Assembly: GCA_016207415.1 (NCBI GenBank)
Contig: JACQPT010000195.1
Coordinates: 1-39,070, forward strand
Direction: 5' to 3'
Length of the DNA: 39,070 nt
DNA from: Ignavibacteriales bacterium
Lineage (GTDB): Bacteria > Bacteroidota > Ignavibacteria > UBA10030
The notes under the pieces were generated by a model that was not told the origin of the DNA, did not search any database, and saw nothing but the letters and a program-made list of their open reading frames with translations. Each line of letters begins with the position of its first letter. Positions within the stretch are counted from its first letter, which is position 1. A program made the position numbers and the translations under genes. Positions 21,851 through 30,874 of the stretch are shown piece after piece.

Positions 21851-22594
21851 ATGGCCGATATCATCTTTGGAAGACGACCTGTCCTCGAAGCACTCAAAGC
21901 CGGCCATCCGATAGAAAAGATCCTCATCCAGCACGGCACACACGGCTCCGGGATCATCAGCATTTACAAGACTGCAAAACAAAACGGGATCCCCATAGCG
22001 CAGGCAAGCAAGCAGCGATTTCTCGATCTGGTCAAAGACCGGGTCACCCAGGGAGTCATCGCACTTGTCGGTTCGGTCTCTTATGTTGGCGTGGAGGATA
22101 TTCTTGAGATTTCGAAAAGGAGGAATGAACCGCCGTTCATCCTCATACTGGACGAAATCGAGGACCCGCACAACCTCGGCGCCCTCATCCGTACTGGAGA
22201 GTGTGCAGGCATCCACGGCGTCGTCATCCCCAAACACCATGCTGCGGCGATAAGTGAGACCGTGATGAAAACGTCTGCGGGCGCTGCCGCTCACCTTGCG
22301 ATCGCCCGCGTTCCAAACGTCGTGCAGACGCTCGAAGAACTCAAGCGTCGGAATGTATGGATTGTGGGAACGGAGAGCGGCGGCGAAAAGCTCTACTCCC
22401 AGGTTGATTACAGAATGCCCGTCGGCGTTGTAGTGGGAAGCGAGGGAAAAGGAATTCGTCGGCTGGTCAAGGAACGCTGCGATTTTCTCGTAAGCATTCC
22501 GCTTTTCGGAAGGACTGAATCTTTGAACGCTTCAGTGGCGGGTGGGGTGATCCTGTTTGAGGCTGCCCGGCAAAGACACCAACCGGCCCGATGA
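21851..22594 (+). CDS. rlmB: 23S rRNA (guanosine-2'-O)-methyltransferase, RlmB/TrmH family
   Basis: This 247-residue SPOUT enzyme has an N-terminal substrate-binding domain (GRRPVLEAL at 7-15). The trefoil-knot catalytic domain shows motif 1 LDEIEDPHNLGALIRTGE (100-117) with the essential Asn and Arg, motif 2 VVGSEGKGIRRLV (194-206) and motif 3 IPLFGRTESLNASVAGGV (216-233). RlmB methylates G2251 in the peptidyl-transferase P-loop of 23S rRNA using S-adenosylmethionine. Other TrmH relatives modify tRNA, so the exact target is a family inference. Its stop abuts the end of a small ORF on the other strand. Confidence 0.93.
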   Translation: MADIIFGRRPVLEALKAGHPIEKILIQHGTHGSGIISIYKTAKQNGIPIAQASKQRFLDLVKDRVTQGVIALVGSVSYVGVEDILEISKRRNEPPFILILDEIEDPHNLGALIRTGECAGIHGVVIPKHHAAAISETVMKTSAGAAAHLAIARVPNVVQTLEELKRRNVWIVGTESGGEKLYSQVDYRMPVGVVVGSEGKGIRRLVKERCDFLVSIPLFGRTESLNASVAGGVILFEAARQRHQPAR

Positions 22595-22741
22595 TCATCG
22601 CTGCTTGATGCGCAGCAGCCGTCTCCTCTTTTCCAGTCTTCGCTGAGCCGGCAATCGAAGTTTTGCGGTCTGACGCAAGTACTTCTGAACGCTTTCCTTC
22701 GGCTTAACCGTCAACTTCTGTCTGTTGTGAATGCCCTTCAT
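22595..22741 (-). CDS. Very basic 48-residue protein (possible ribosomal or nucleic-acid-binding)
   Basis: An ATG at 22739-22741 preceded by GGAG with an eight-base spacing opens a 48-codon frame ending in TGA, immediately next to the convergent rlmB stop. The product is dominated by Lys and Arg, with a helical stretch ESVQKYLRQTAKLRLPAQ and a tail RRLEKRRRLLRIKQR, like small ribosomal proteins. It does not match bS21, bTHX or bL36 as I know them. It lies 37 bases after the NtrC-type gene on the same strand, so it may be co-transcribed. Too short for statistical certainty. Confidence 0.5.
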   Translation of the reverse strand: MKGIHNRQKLTVKPKESVQKYLRQTAKLRLPAQRRLEKRRRLLRIKQR

Positions 22742-22778
22742 TACCGATACTCCGACAACATTCGTTGTTCGACATTTC

Positions 22779-24149
22779 TTACTCTTCTCCTCTCTCGCCT
22801 TCTTTCATCAACCCGTAGCGTTTCATTTTCGTGTAAAGGTGGCTGCGTTGAATGTCCAACGCTTCGGCCGTTTTGGAGATGTTCCAGCGGTGAAGCTCCA
22901 ACTGCCGCTTGATGAAGGCGGCTTCCGCCCGCTCCTTGAATTCCTGAAAAGTCCCTCCGACATTCAGGATATCATCCGACGCGTTCTTTCCAAAACCCGC
23001 CGGGGCTTCAAAGAGACTGACGTCGATCGTCATTCCCGGGGATAAGATCACAAGCCGCTCCACGGCGTTCCTGAGTTCACGGACATTACCCGGCCAGTCT
23101 CTTTTGCGGAGGTCTTGAATGCCATCGTCCGTAATCGTCTTCCTGGCGAGGCCATTGCGGGAACAGACTTCCTCAACGAAGGATTTGACAAGGATCGGGA
23201 TATCTTCTCTGCGTTCTCTGAGCGGAGGGATATGAAGAGGTATGACGTTGAGCCTGTGGTAGAGGTCGTTTCTGAAATTCCCTCTGCGAATTTCTTCTTC
23301 GAGGTTCTTGTTCGTCGCCGCGATCACGCGAACATCCACGTCGATAAGCTTGTTGCCCCCGACTCTTTCGATTTTCCCCTCCTCCAGCGCCCGCAGGACT
23401 TTTGCCTGAGCCTGCAGGCTCATATCTCCAATCTCGTCGAGGAAGAGAGTGCCGCCGTCTGCCTGCTCGAACTTGCCGATACGCTGCGTTGTCGCGCCTG
23501 TAAACGATCCCTTCTCATGTCCAAAAAGCTCTGATTCGATGAGTTCTGAGGGGATTGCTGCACAATTGACTTCGACAAAGGGTCTCGGAGATCGTTTGCT
23601 TTTCCTGTAGATTGCCCGCGCGACAAGTTCCTTCCCGGTTCCATTCTCCCCCGTGATCAGCACGCGCGCCTCTGTCGGAGCAACACGGTCAATAACTTCA
23701 AGAACCTGCTTGATGTTGTCACCCTCCCCCAGGATTTGGAGTCTGCCTTCGACCGATTCCTGCAGCTTCCGGTACTCTTCTGAAAGCTTCGCCTGCTGAA
23801 GAGCGTTGCGAACTGTCACCAACAGTTTATCGCGGTCCAGCGGCTTGGAAAGGAAATCAAACGCTCCCAGCTTGGTCGCCTCAACTGCCGTCTCAATCGA
23901 CCCGTGCCCGGAGATCATCACCACCGGAAGGTCCGTGTTTTTCTCGCGGATCCTCTGCAGCACTTCGATGCCGTCCATGCCGGCCATTTTCACATCGAGC
24001 AGGACGAGGTCGATCGGCACAGATGCCAGAGTCTTCAGGGCTGATTCGCCGTTCTCGGCGAATTCAACCCCAAAATGGTCGTACTCGAGAATCATTTTCA
24101 GCGAATCACGGACGCTTTTTTCATCGTCGACAACAAGCACGGTTTTCAT
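22779..24149 (-). CDS. NtrC-family sigma-54 response regulator
   Basis: This 456-residue response regulator has a receiver domain at 1-120 with phospho-acceptor Asp52 ([10 protein letters not shown]), acidic pocket DDE at 8-10 and Lys102. The AAA+ domain spans about 140-370, with Walker A GENGTGKE (167-174), sigma-54 loop GSFTGA (214-219) and Walker [10 protein letters not shown] (233-241). A Fis-type helix-turn-helix at about 415-452 ([20 protein letters not shown]) completes it. It activates sigma-54 promoters on phosphorylation by a sensor kinase. No kinase gene is adjacent in the window; the next gene upstream is an unknown exported protein three bases away. Confidence 0.96.
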   Translation of the reverse strand: MKTVLVVDDEKSVRDSLKMILEYDHFGVEFAENGESALKTLASVPIDLVLLDVKMAGMDGIEVLQRIREKNTDLPVVMISGHGSIETAVEATKLGAFDFLSKPLDRDKLLVTVRNALQQAKLSEEYRKLQESVEGRLQILGEGDNIKQVLEVIDRVAPTEARVLITGENGTGKELVARAIYRKSKRSPRPFVEVNCAAIPSELIESELFGHEKGSFTGATTQRIGKFEQADGGTLFLDEIGDMSLQAQAKVLRALEEGKIERVGGNKLIDVDVRVIAATNKNLEEEIRRGNFRNDLYHRLNVIPLHIPPLRERREDIPILVKSFVEEVCSRNGLARKTITDDGIQDLRKRDWPGNVRELRNAVERLVILSPGMTIDVSLFEAPAGFGKNASDDILNVGGTFQEFKERAEAAFIKRQLELHRWNISKTAEALDIQRSHLYTKMKRYGLMKEGERGEE

Positions 24150-24152
24150 GGT

Positions 24153-24905
24153 TCAGTCTTCATGTTCTTCTGTGACGAGAGTGAGATAATCCGAGGGAAG
24201 CAAAGTTTTCACGCTATGGAGGTCGCGTCCAAATGCCTCGCCTTGTTCATTCGCTCGTTTGTCCCGCGGGTCGTCAGCGCCGCCCACAACAAATCTCGCC
24301 TCTCCCCACTCAACGATGTTCCCGGTGGTGCGTGTCAGGTCTTGCGATTCAGAGACATACGAGAGGTAGGCAGATGCGAAGAAATGCTGGAGCTTGTCTT
24401 TATCTCCCTCTTCTGTTTGTGGACTGTCCGCGTAGATGCGTGTGGGGAGGTTCCGTTTCCTCATCCTGAAAAGGGTGTCCTCCTCGAATGTCAGGGGGAG
24501 CGGGAGCGAGGAGATGAGCGGCATTTTCAAATCCACTTTTTGGTGTTCGAGGACGGCCATCATCGAAAGAAACAACGCCCGACCGATCCGGTATTCGGCA
24601 ATCTTCAAAGCTTTGAGATAGATTCCATCCACCGTCCTCATATCTCCACAACGACGGGTTAGCTCTTTGAACCGCGCGTCGCGCACGTACGCGCGGATGA
24701 GTCTTGTATCGATGACCACTTGCGGAGTAAACATATCGCCGATGAAACCGCCGATCGAGAATCCTTCTTTTTCCGTGTCGTCAAAATCCCAGGAGAGGCC
24801 ATCAGCGCCAATCTTTCCGTCGCATTGCGTGAAGACAGACTGCACTGCGACGACACTCAACAAGATTGCGAGAACGAATCTCCGGATACGTGCATCTATA
24901 GCCAC
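24153..24905 (-). CDS. Exported protein of unknown function
   Basis: This 250-residue protein starts at a GTG with AGGCGG just upstream. A signal peptide covers about 8-26 (FVLAILLSVVAVQSVFTQ). The middle part is helical (RLIRAYVRDARFKELTRR, IGRALFLSMMAVLEHQ). The C-terminal half has the conserved-looking blocks DKLQHFFASAYLSYVSES and EWGEARFVVGGADDPRDKRANEQGEAFGRDL (cited in parts), rich in acidic residues and Gly. I recognise no named domain. The three-base gap to the NtrC-type gene suggests they are co-transcribed, so this may be an envelope component related to the signal or output of that regulator (inference). Confidence 0.75.
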   Translation of the reverse strand: MAIDARIRRFVLAILLSVVAVQSVFTQCDGKIGADGLSWDFDDTEKEGFSIGGFIGDMFTPQVVIDTRLIRAYVRDARFKELTRRCGDMRTVDGIYLKALKIAEYRIGRALFLSMMAVLEHQKVDLKMPLISSLPLPLTFEEDTLFRMRKRNLPTRIYADSPQTEEGDKDKLQHFFASAYLSYVSESQDLTRTTGNIVEWGEARFVVGGADDPRDKRANEQGEAFGRDLHSVKTLLPSDYLTLVTEEHED

Positions 24906-24950
24906 ATGCCGCCTGGCAGGATTTATCTTTTCTGTTCAACCACCAGCAAC

Positions 24951-26606
24951 CTACGTCTGAATCACTCCAGGATTGAACCGGGAAATTTCGTTGTTGTGGC
25001 TTGCCATTTCTATGCCGCTAGAAATCGCTTCCCGGGTATCGACGGGGTCAAGAATGCCGTCAACCCACAATCTTGCAGCCCCGAAGATCGGGTCAAGCTC
25101 GGATTCATATCTTGCCTGAATTTCGCTGAGCAGGCGTTCTTGCTGTTCTTTCGAGATGTGCTTTCCCCCTTTTTCCATTGCCTGGAGTTTGATGCCGAGG
25201 AGCGTCTCGCTGGCCTGTTTTCCTCCCATGACGGCGATTTGCGCTGTCGGCCAGGCAAAAATTAAACGTGGGTCGTAGGCTTTGCCGCACATGGCATAAT
25301 TGCCCGCGCCATAGCTGTTACCGACGATGAAAGTGAACTTGGGAACGACGCTGTTGGCAACTGCGTTGACCATCTTCGCTCCGTCTTTGATGATTCCGCC
25401 CTGCTCAGCCCTGCTTCCAACCATGAAGCCGGTGACATCCTGAAGAAATACGAGGGGGATCATCTTTTGGTTACAATTCATAATAAAACGCGCAGCCTTG
25501 TCCGCGCTGTCGCTGTAGATCACGCCTCCGACCTGCATCTCTCCCTTTCGTGTCCTGACAACGGAACGCTGATTGGCGACGATTCCCACGGCCCATCCAT
25601 CGACCCGGGCATATGCTGTGATCAACGTTTTGCCGAACTCCGCTTTGTACTCATCCATTTCGCTGTTATCGACCATTCGTGCGAGCACCTGGTACATATC
25701 AAACGGCTTTGTCCGGTCGATCGGGACAATGCCATAGATTTCTTTCGGAGAAAATTTCGGCGGCTTCGATTCAGATCGGTTGAACCCGAAGGTTTGCTGT
25801 TTCCCAAGTTTACCGACGATGCTTCGGATTTTTTCCAGGCATTCTTCGTCGTTTTTCATCTTATGGTCGGTCACACCGCTGATCTCGCAATGAACCGTTG
25901 CGCCACCCAGTGCCTCGTTATCGATGTCTTCTCCGATGGCAGCTTTCACGAGATGAGACCCCGCAAGAAAAACGCTTCCTGTTTTGTCGACGATCATCGC
26001 CTCGTCACTCATGATGGGAAGATATGCGCCTCCCGCTACACACGGCCCCATGATGGCGGCGATTTGCGTTATCCCCAGGGAAGACATCACGGCATTGTTA
26101 CGGAAAATCCGTCCGAAATGTTCTTTGTCGGGGAAGATTTCGGATTGAAGTGGAAGAAAGACACCTGCGGAGTCAACAAGGTAGATGACCGGGAGACGGT
26201 TCTCGATCGCTATCTCCTGCGCACGCAGGTTCTTCTTGCACGTGATCGGAAACCACGCGCCGGCTTTGACAGTGGCATCGTTGGCGACGATCACAACTGG
26301 CCGTCCGTGAACCCTGCCGATGCCGAATACCGTACCCGAGGATGGTGCCCCGCCACTTTCCTGATACATTCCGTACGCCGCAAACAAGCCAATCTCCAGA
26401 AAGCGCGACCCCGGGTCGATCAGCCTCTCGATGCGCTCCCGGACGAACATTTTCCCGCGCCTCCTATGCTTTTCCACTGCCTCTTTTCCTCCACCCAGTC
26501 TCACAGAATCGGACTTGCTGCGCAACGTCTTCAGAAGTTCCAGGAAATTCCGCTCGTTCTTCTGAAAATCTGTTTCCTTCTTGATTTCGGACCCGATCTT
26601 CGCCAT
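24951..26606 (-). CDS. Acyl-CoA carboxylase carboxyltransferase subunit, methylcrotonyl-CoA carboxylase beta-like
   Basis: This 551-residue crotonase-fold carboxyltransferase moves CO2 from biotin to an acyl-CoA. Length and motifs fit methylcrotonyl-CoA carboxylase beta better than propionyl-CoA carboxylase: LRAQEIAIENRLPVIYLVDS with LPLQSEIFPDKEHFGRIF, then GPCVAGGAYLPIMSDE (oxyanion glycines) and, in the second half, VGNSYGAGNYAMCGKAYDPR. The partner biotin-carrier/biotin carboxylase alpha subunit is not in the window. It follows the permease/spermidine-synthase fusion by eight bases and is in the same run as two acyl-CoA dehydrogenases and MeaB, which fits leucine and branched-acyl catabolism. 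A geranyl-CoA or other acyl substrate is the alternative. Confidence 0.9.
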   Translation of the reverse strand: MAKIGSEIKKETDFQKNERNFLELLKTLRSKSDSVRLGGGKEAVEKHRRRGKMFVRERIERLIDPGSRFLEIGLFAAYGMYQESGGAPSSGTVFGIGRVHGRPVVIVANDATVKAGAWFPITCKKNLRAQEIAIENRLPVIYLVDSAGVFLPLQSEIFPDKEHFGRIFRNNAVMSSLGITQIAAIMGPCVAGGAYLPIMSDEAMIVDKTGSVFLAGSHLVKAAIGEDIDNEALGGATVHCEISGVTDHKMKNDEECLEKIRSIVGKLGKQQTFGFNRSESKPPKFSPKEIYGIVPIDRTKPFDMYQVLARMVDNSEMDEYKAEFGKTLITAYARVDGWAVGIVANQRSVVRTRKGEMQVGGVIYSDSADKAARFIMNCNQKMIPLVFLQDVTGFMVGSRAEQGGIIKDGAKMVNAVANSVVPKFTFIVGNSYGAGNYAMCGKAYDPRLIFAWPTAQIAVMGGKQASETLLGIKLQAMEKGGKHISKEQQERLLSEIQARYESELDPIFGAARLWVDGILDPVDTREAISSGIEMASHNNEISRFNPGVIQT

Positions 26607-26614
26607 CGGTTTGT

Positions 26615-29600
26615 TTAGAGTTTTGTTTTGAAACTGTCAGGACCTGCCAACCCATTCATCCAGATCGCGTAGATAAAATCTTTTGCCTCTTCATTCGAGG
26701 GGTTTACCTGAGTCGCCTGAAGAGCGAAGCCCAACGCACGGCTTGTCTGGCCGGAGTAATGAAGAGAACGCGCAAACTGGAGCAGGAGGACGTCCTGACG
26801 TGTATTCTCGTCCTGCGTGTACCGCTCACGAATGTCGAGCGCCCGACGATAGTTTTGCCCCGCTTTGACAAATTGCGAAGTGCCGTAGTAGATGTCAGCA
26901 AGCCGAATTCTGTACCGGTCGACGGTATCAGCAGCCAGGTCGATACAGCGATTGAACATTCGCTCAAACTCTTCGATGTTAAGACTCACGACAGCATTCG
27001 CCCGCACTCGGTCATAGGAGTATTGAGCCCAGGCATACCGCTCAATGGCATCAGGGTCACGAGGCCGAAGCTGCATGATCCTTTTCCTCAGGAGCAGGTG
27101 TTCCTCGACCCGACGCATGACCTCAGCGGCGTTGGCAAGGTTGGTGAGCGCTTGGATGTTATCGGACTCCCGTTGAACGAGGTCATTGAGGACGGAATAA
27201 CCAAATTGCAGGTTGCCGCGTGGACTAGTCGTATGGAGCATGCCGATGCTGAACGTTTCCTCCCGGGTCAACGGCTTTGACTGAATTCGTTTCGAAAGAA
27301 AAATCTCCGTGTCTGCAAGTTGGAGGCGTTCATCAAACCTTTGCAGTCCCCGCGCTCCGCGGTTGACAAAAAAAACTTGTGGCGCTCCGTACTCCAACCT
27401 CGGTCGATCCTCCGTGTTCACTTCACCAACATCAATAAACTCTTTCACCTTTTTCCAAGAAAGCACCTGGAGGGAAAGAAGAGTGGCCGAGTTCGTGACC
27501 ATGATGCGCTGGAGGTCCTCCCGCACAGCCGGGCTCTGGAGCCGTTTCTCAAGCTTATCGTAATCGAGATTCAATTCGTTCTTCGACCCGACGATCATAA
27601 TATCTGTCGATTGCGCCTGCCAGACTGTGACATGGGGGAAAACACTGTGAAAAGTCCGTATGACGAGTTTCATGAGATCATCGTCCATTTCATACAGGTG
27701 GAACCATTGTAGGACAATGCCATCCGGTTTCAGTTTCTTTTCGCATTCCCGGAAGAATTCGACTGTAAACAAATTCCCAATTCCTGCTATCCATGGGTTC
27801 GATGGCTCACTAATAATCACATCGTAAGAGTTCTGCGTCAGTTTAAGATACGCAAGGGCGTCGTCCACGTGAAGGCGAAGTCGAGGGTCATCGAGCGGAC
27901 GGTTGTTGACGTCATTAAAGTACCTGGAGGCTTCAACTACTTCGGGCGAGATTTCGATGCCGTCAACCTGATAGACGGGATGCGTTAACACACTGCCCGC
28001 CGTAACTCCGCTTCCCCAGCCGATCACAAGTGCAGATTGAGCCTCGGGTCGAAGCAGGAGAGGTAATTGTCCCAATAATACCTGCGTCGGCAAATCGCCG
28101 ACAGAAGAGGCATCTGCTTTTCCGTTGATGAGCAGAACATGCTGCTTCTTCCGTTGGAACTCACCCTCATACACAGCAACCGTTGCTGTCGTCCCTTCTT
28201 TGTAGTAGACAATCCTTTCTGCAACATGTGTTTTCAGGAAATCGTCATACCCGTCCGGCGGAGGTATGTTCTCGCTGATAAGCCGAAAGACGCCAGACGT
28301 CGAAAGCGCCCGGCTCCACGTCCCGCCGAAGGTTAAATACAAGAACATCACCAGCAGAGCCACGCTCGAAAAAACGTTTCTTCTCACACGGCTTATCGAT
28401 GGAGTGGAAAACAAGACAAGGAGCCCCATACCGAGATTGAGCAGGATGCCGACCTCGAACGTGTGTTTCACTCCAACCAGTGGAATTAGAACGAGTCCCG
28501 CGCCAAGAGATCCCAGCACCGTTCCCAAAGTATTGAGCGAAAACACATTCCCTACGGATCTGCCAAGAACCCAGATGTTGCGCACCGCAATACGGCTGGC
28601 GACGGGCAGCGTCATGCCGAGAAAAACCGTAGGAAGAGCCATGATCATCAACACGAAGCCCAGCTGGATCAAAAGAAACACCGGATAGGAAGCCTCCGTC
28701 CGGTTCAGAAGATGAGCGACTTTCCAGAAATAAAACGGCACTCTGGCATAGAGGGGCAACAACACAATCATAGACAAGGCAACTCCCAGTTGGCAGATCG
28801 CCAGGAGGGCAAAGAGATCCTTGAACCGTTTCATGACGGATGCTATGATGAAACTTCCCACGGCAATCCCCGAGATGAAACCGACAAGCATGACAGAAAA
28901 AGAATACGTGGAAGAACCCAACACCGGTATCAGCAGGCGGACCCAGGCGATTTCATAAATCATTGCGGCAAGGCCTGAGACTGTGGCCGTTGTCACAGCG
29001 AGGAGGATTTTACGATTGTGGGATGCCCGTCGCTCTATCTCCGAGACTCCCGCGGAACCCTCTCGTGCATCGTGCCGCCGTCTTCCGAATGCGAATGCAA
29101 CGAGACCCACAAGGACATTTGCCGCACCCGCCGTATATACTGTCGTCTGCAACCCAAGAAGCCGAATGAGAAAGAATCCGGCTAACATGGAGCCACCCAC
29201 TGCCCCCAGGCTATTGAGAAAATAGAGTATTGCGACATTTCTTCCCGATTCTTCAATCCGCTCGGAAATGAATCGAACAAGAACGGGAAGTGTCCCACCC
29301 ATAAGAACCGTGGGCAACAAAAGGGACACAAGGCTTACAAGGAGTTTCAGTGCAAGGACCGTCGGGCTGCCGCTCGGCATTTGAAGCGACTGCACAATAT
29401 GGATGAAGGCGTTTTTCAGAACATCGAGGAAGACCGGATAAAGAAGACAATAGATACCGATACCCAGCTCAAGCCATCCGTAGAGCAACAATGGCTTAGT
29501 GGATTGGTCAGCTCTTCGTCCCCAGAATGCTGCTCCGATGGCAAGGCCCCCCATGAACGTCGCCAGCACGATTGTCTGAGCATACGTCGTGTTGCCGAGG

Positions 29601-29704
29601 AACAAAGAGAGATATTTGAACCACACAATCTGGTAAACAAGTCCAAGGCCGCCGGAAAGAACGAACAGGACACCAATGACGGAGTACAGATGTTGTTTTG
29701 TCAT
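26615..29704 (-). CDS. Membrane permease-like/spermidine synthase-like/TPR fusion protein
   Basis: The product has 1029 residues in three parts. Residues 1-460 hold roughly 12-14 membrane helices in two similar halves (compare LLPTVLMGGTLPVLVRF at about 129 with ALPTVFLGMTLPVASRI at about 356). Residues about 480-740 match a spermidine-synthase-type Rossmann methyltransferase fold, with nucleotide loop VIGWGSGVTAG (560-570), GIEIS (582-586) and DDALAYL (614-620). Residues about 830-1010 are helical TPR-like. The normal polyamine-site DG.Q..DE..YHE block is altered (NGKADASSVGDLPTQV), so aminopropyl transfer is uncertain. Such fused spermine-synthase membrane proteins are widespread and uncharacterised. 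Its start overlaps the acyl-CoA dehydrogenase stop (ATGA). Confidence 0.85.
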   Translation of the reverse strand: MTKQHLYSVIGVLFVLSGGLGLVYQIVWFKYLSLFLGNTTYAQTIVLATFMGGLAIGAAFWGRRADQSTKPLLLYGWLELGIGIYCLLYPVFLDVLKNAFIHIVQSLQMPSGSPTVLALKLLVSLVSLLLPTVLMGGTLPVLVRFISERIEESGRNVAILYFLNSLGAVGGSMLAGFFLIRLLGLQTTVYTAGAANVLVGLVAFAFGRRRHDAREGSAGVSEIERRASHNRKILLAVTTATVSGLAAMIYEIAWVRLLIPVLGSSTYSFSVMLVGFISGIAVGSFIIASVMKRFKDLFALLAICQLGVALSMIVLLPLYARVPFYFWKVAHLLNRTEASYPVFLLIQLGFVLMIMALPTVFLGMTLPVASRIAVRNIWVLGRSVGNVFSLNTLGTVLGSLGAGLVLIPLVGVKHTFEVGILLNLGMGLLVLFSTPSISRVRRNVFSSVALLVMFLYLTFGGTWSRALSTSGVFRLISENIPPPDGYDDFLKTHVAERIVYYKEGTTATVAVYEGEFQRKKQHVLLINGKADASSVGDLPTQVLLGQLPLLLRPEAQSALVIGWGSGVTAGSVLTHPVYQVDGIEISPEVVEASRYFNDVNNRPLDDPRLRLHVDDALAYLKLTQNSYDVIISEPSNPWIAGIGNLFTVEFFRECEKKLKPDGIVLQWFHLYEMDDDLMKLVIRTFHSVFPHVTVWQAQSTDIMIVGSKNELNLDYDKLEKRLQSPAVREDLQRIMVTNSATLLSLQVLSWKKVKEFIDVGEVNTEDRPRLEYGAPQVFFVNRGARGLQRFDERLQLADTEIFLSKRIQSKPLTREETFSIGMLHTTSPRGNLQFGYSVLNDLVQRESDNIQALTNLANAAEVMRRVEEHLLLRKRIMQLRPRDPDAIERYAWAQYSYDRVRANAVVSLNIEEFERMFNRCIDLAADTVDRYRIRLADIYYGTSQFVKAGQNYRRALDIRERYTQDENTRQDVLLLQFARSLHYSGQTSRALGFALQATQVNPSNEEAKDFIYAIWMNGLAGPDSFKTKL

Positions 29705-30870
29705 TGAAGGAGGTTTTTCGCGATGACCATTTTTTGCACTTCCGATGTACCTTCACCGATGGTCAAAAGCTTCACGTCCCGATAAAACTTCTCCACCGGG
29801 TAATCCTTGATGAAACCGTAGCCGCCGAGAACCTGCACTGACGCCGTCGCCGCCCGTTGCGCAACTTCGCTGGCAAAGTATTTTGCCTGAGCCGCGATAA
29901 GATTGATGTCGTCTCCTTTTGCCTTTGACGCCGCAGCCTTGTACGTAAGAAGTCTTGCAGCCTGAATCTCTGTCGCCATATCGGCAAGCGAGAATTGAAT
30001 CGCCTGAAATTCGGACAACGTTTTCCCAAACTGCTGTCGTTCTTTCGAGTATTTCACTGCCGCGTCAAGTGCCCCCTGTGCCAGTCCGACCGAGAGTGCA
30101 GCAATGCCGACTCTTCCTCCGTCAAGGACGGCCAGTGCCTGTTTGAACCCGTCCCCTTCGTGCCCGAGCAGGTTTTCTTTCGGGACCTTCACGTTCTCCA
30201 GGTTTATCTGGACGGTATCGCTCGCCCTCATCCCCAGCTTATTTTCTTTCTTCCCCACACTCACTCCGCCGAAATCTTTATCCACGATCAACGCCGAGAT
30301 TCCTTTTTTTCCTTTTGTCGGATCTGTTTTTGCCATGACGACAAACGTCGATGCGTACGAACCGTTTGTGATGAAGGATTTTGAACCGTTGAGGATGTAC
30401 CAATCGCCCTGCAGCGTTGCCGTTGTCTTCATCCCTCCCGCATCACTTCCGGAGAACGGCTCCGTCAAACACCAGGAACCGATCTTCTTTCCGCTGGCGA
30501 GGTCGGGAATGTACTTTTTCTGCCGGGCGGGATCGGCAAAGAGCAGCAGATGTTGCAGGCACAGGCCGCTGTGTGCAGCCAGGGTCAACCCGACGGAGGG
30601 GTCGATGCGCGAGATTTCTTCCATGATGACGACGAATTCCAGCGCCGACAACCCCGCTCCGCCAAGATCTGTCGGGACGGTCGCACCGAGGAAGCCCAGT
30701 TCCGCCATTTTCCGGACGACCTCCATCGGGAATTCCTGAGCTTCATCGTATTTCATGACATGGGGCTTGATTTCGGTCTCTGCAAAATCCCGGGCTGATT
30801 GCCGGAGCAGGTTCATTTCTTCGGTCATGAGAAAATCCATGCCTGTTTCGACAGTCGCTGGGTTTGCCAT
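29701..30870 (-). CDS. Acyl-CoA dehydrogenase (short/branched-chain type)
   Basis: This 389-residue FAD enzyme forms the alpha-beta double bond of acyl-CoA esters and passes electrons to ETF. The family signatures LTEPFSGSDAGGMKTTA (FAD contact) and QVLGGYGFIKDYPVEKFYRDVK are intact. The catalytic Glu373 lies in TIGEGTSEVQ, the position used by short- and branched-chain members rather than isovaleryl- or long-chain ones. The start is an ATG four bases after the meaB stop. With the carboxyltransferase and MeaB nearby it probably works on butyryl- or branched-chain acyl-CoA; exact chain length cannot be read from the sequence. Confidence 0.95.
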   Translation of the reverse strand: MANPATVETGMDFLMTEEMNLLRQSARDFAETEIKPHVMKYDEAQEFPMEVVRKMAELGFLGATVPTDLGGAGLSALEFVVIMEEISRIDPSVGLTLAAHSGLCLQHLLLFADPARQKKYIPDLASGKKIGSWCLTEPFSGSDAGGMKTTATLQGDWYILNGSKSFITNGSYASTFVVMAKTDPTKGKKGISALIVDKDFGGVSVGKKENKLGMRASDTVQINLENVKVPKENLLGHEGDGFKQALAVLDGGRVGIAALSVGLAQGALDAAVKYSKERQQFGKTLSEFQAIQFSLADMATEIQAARLLTYKAAASKAKGDDINLIAAQAKYFASEVAQRAATASVQVLGGYGFIKDYPVEKFYRDVKLLTIGEGTSEVQKMVIAKNLLQ

Positions 30871-30874
30871 TGTC

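Noticed and set aside
25467-26618. Open frame of 383 codons on the plus strand opposite the carboxyltransferase gene
   Set aside because: Shadow of a well-supported coding region on the minus strand; no start signal or recognisable domain.
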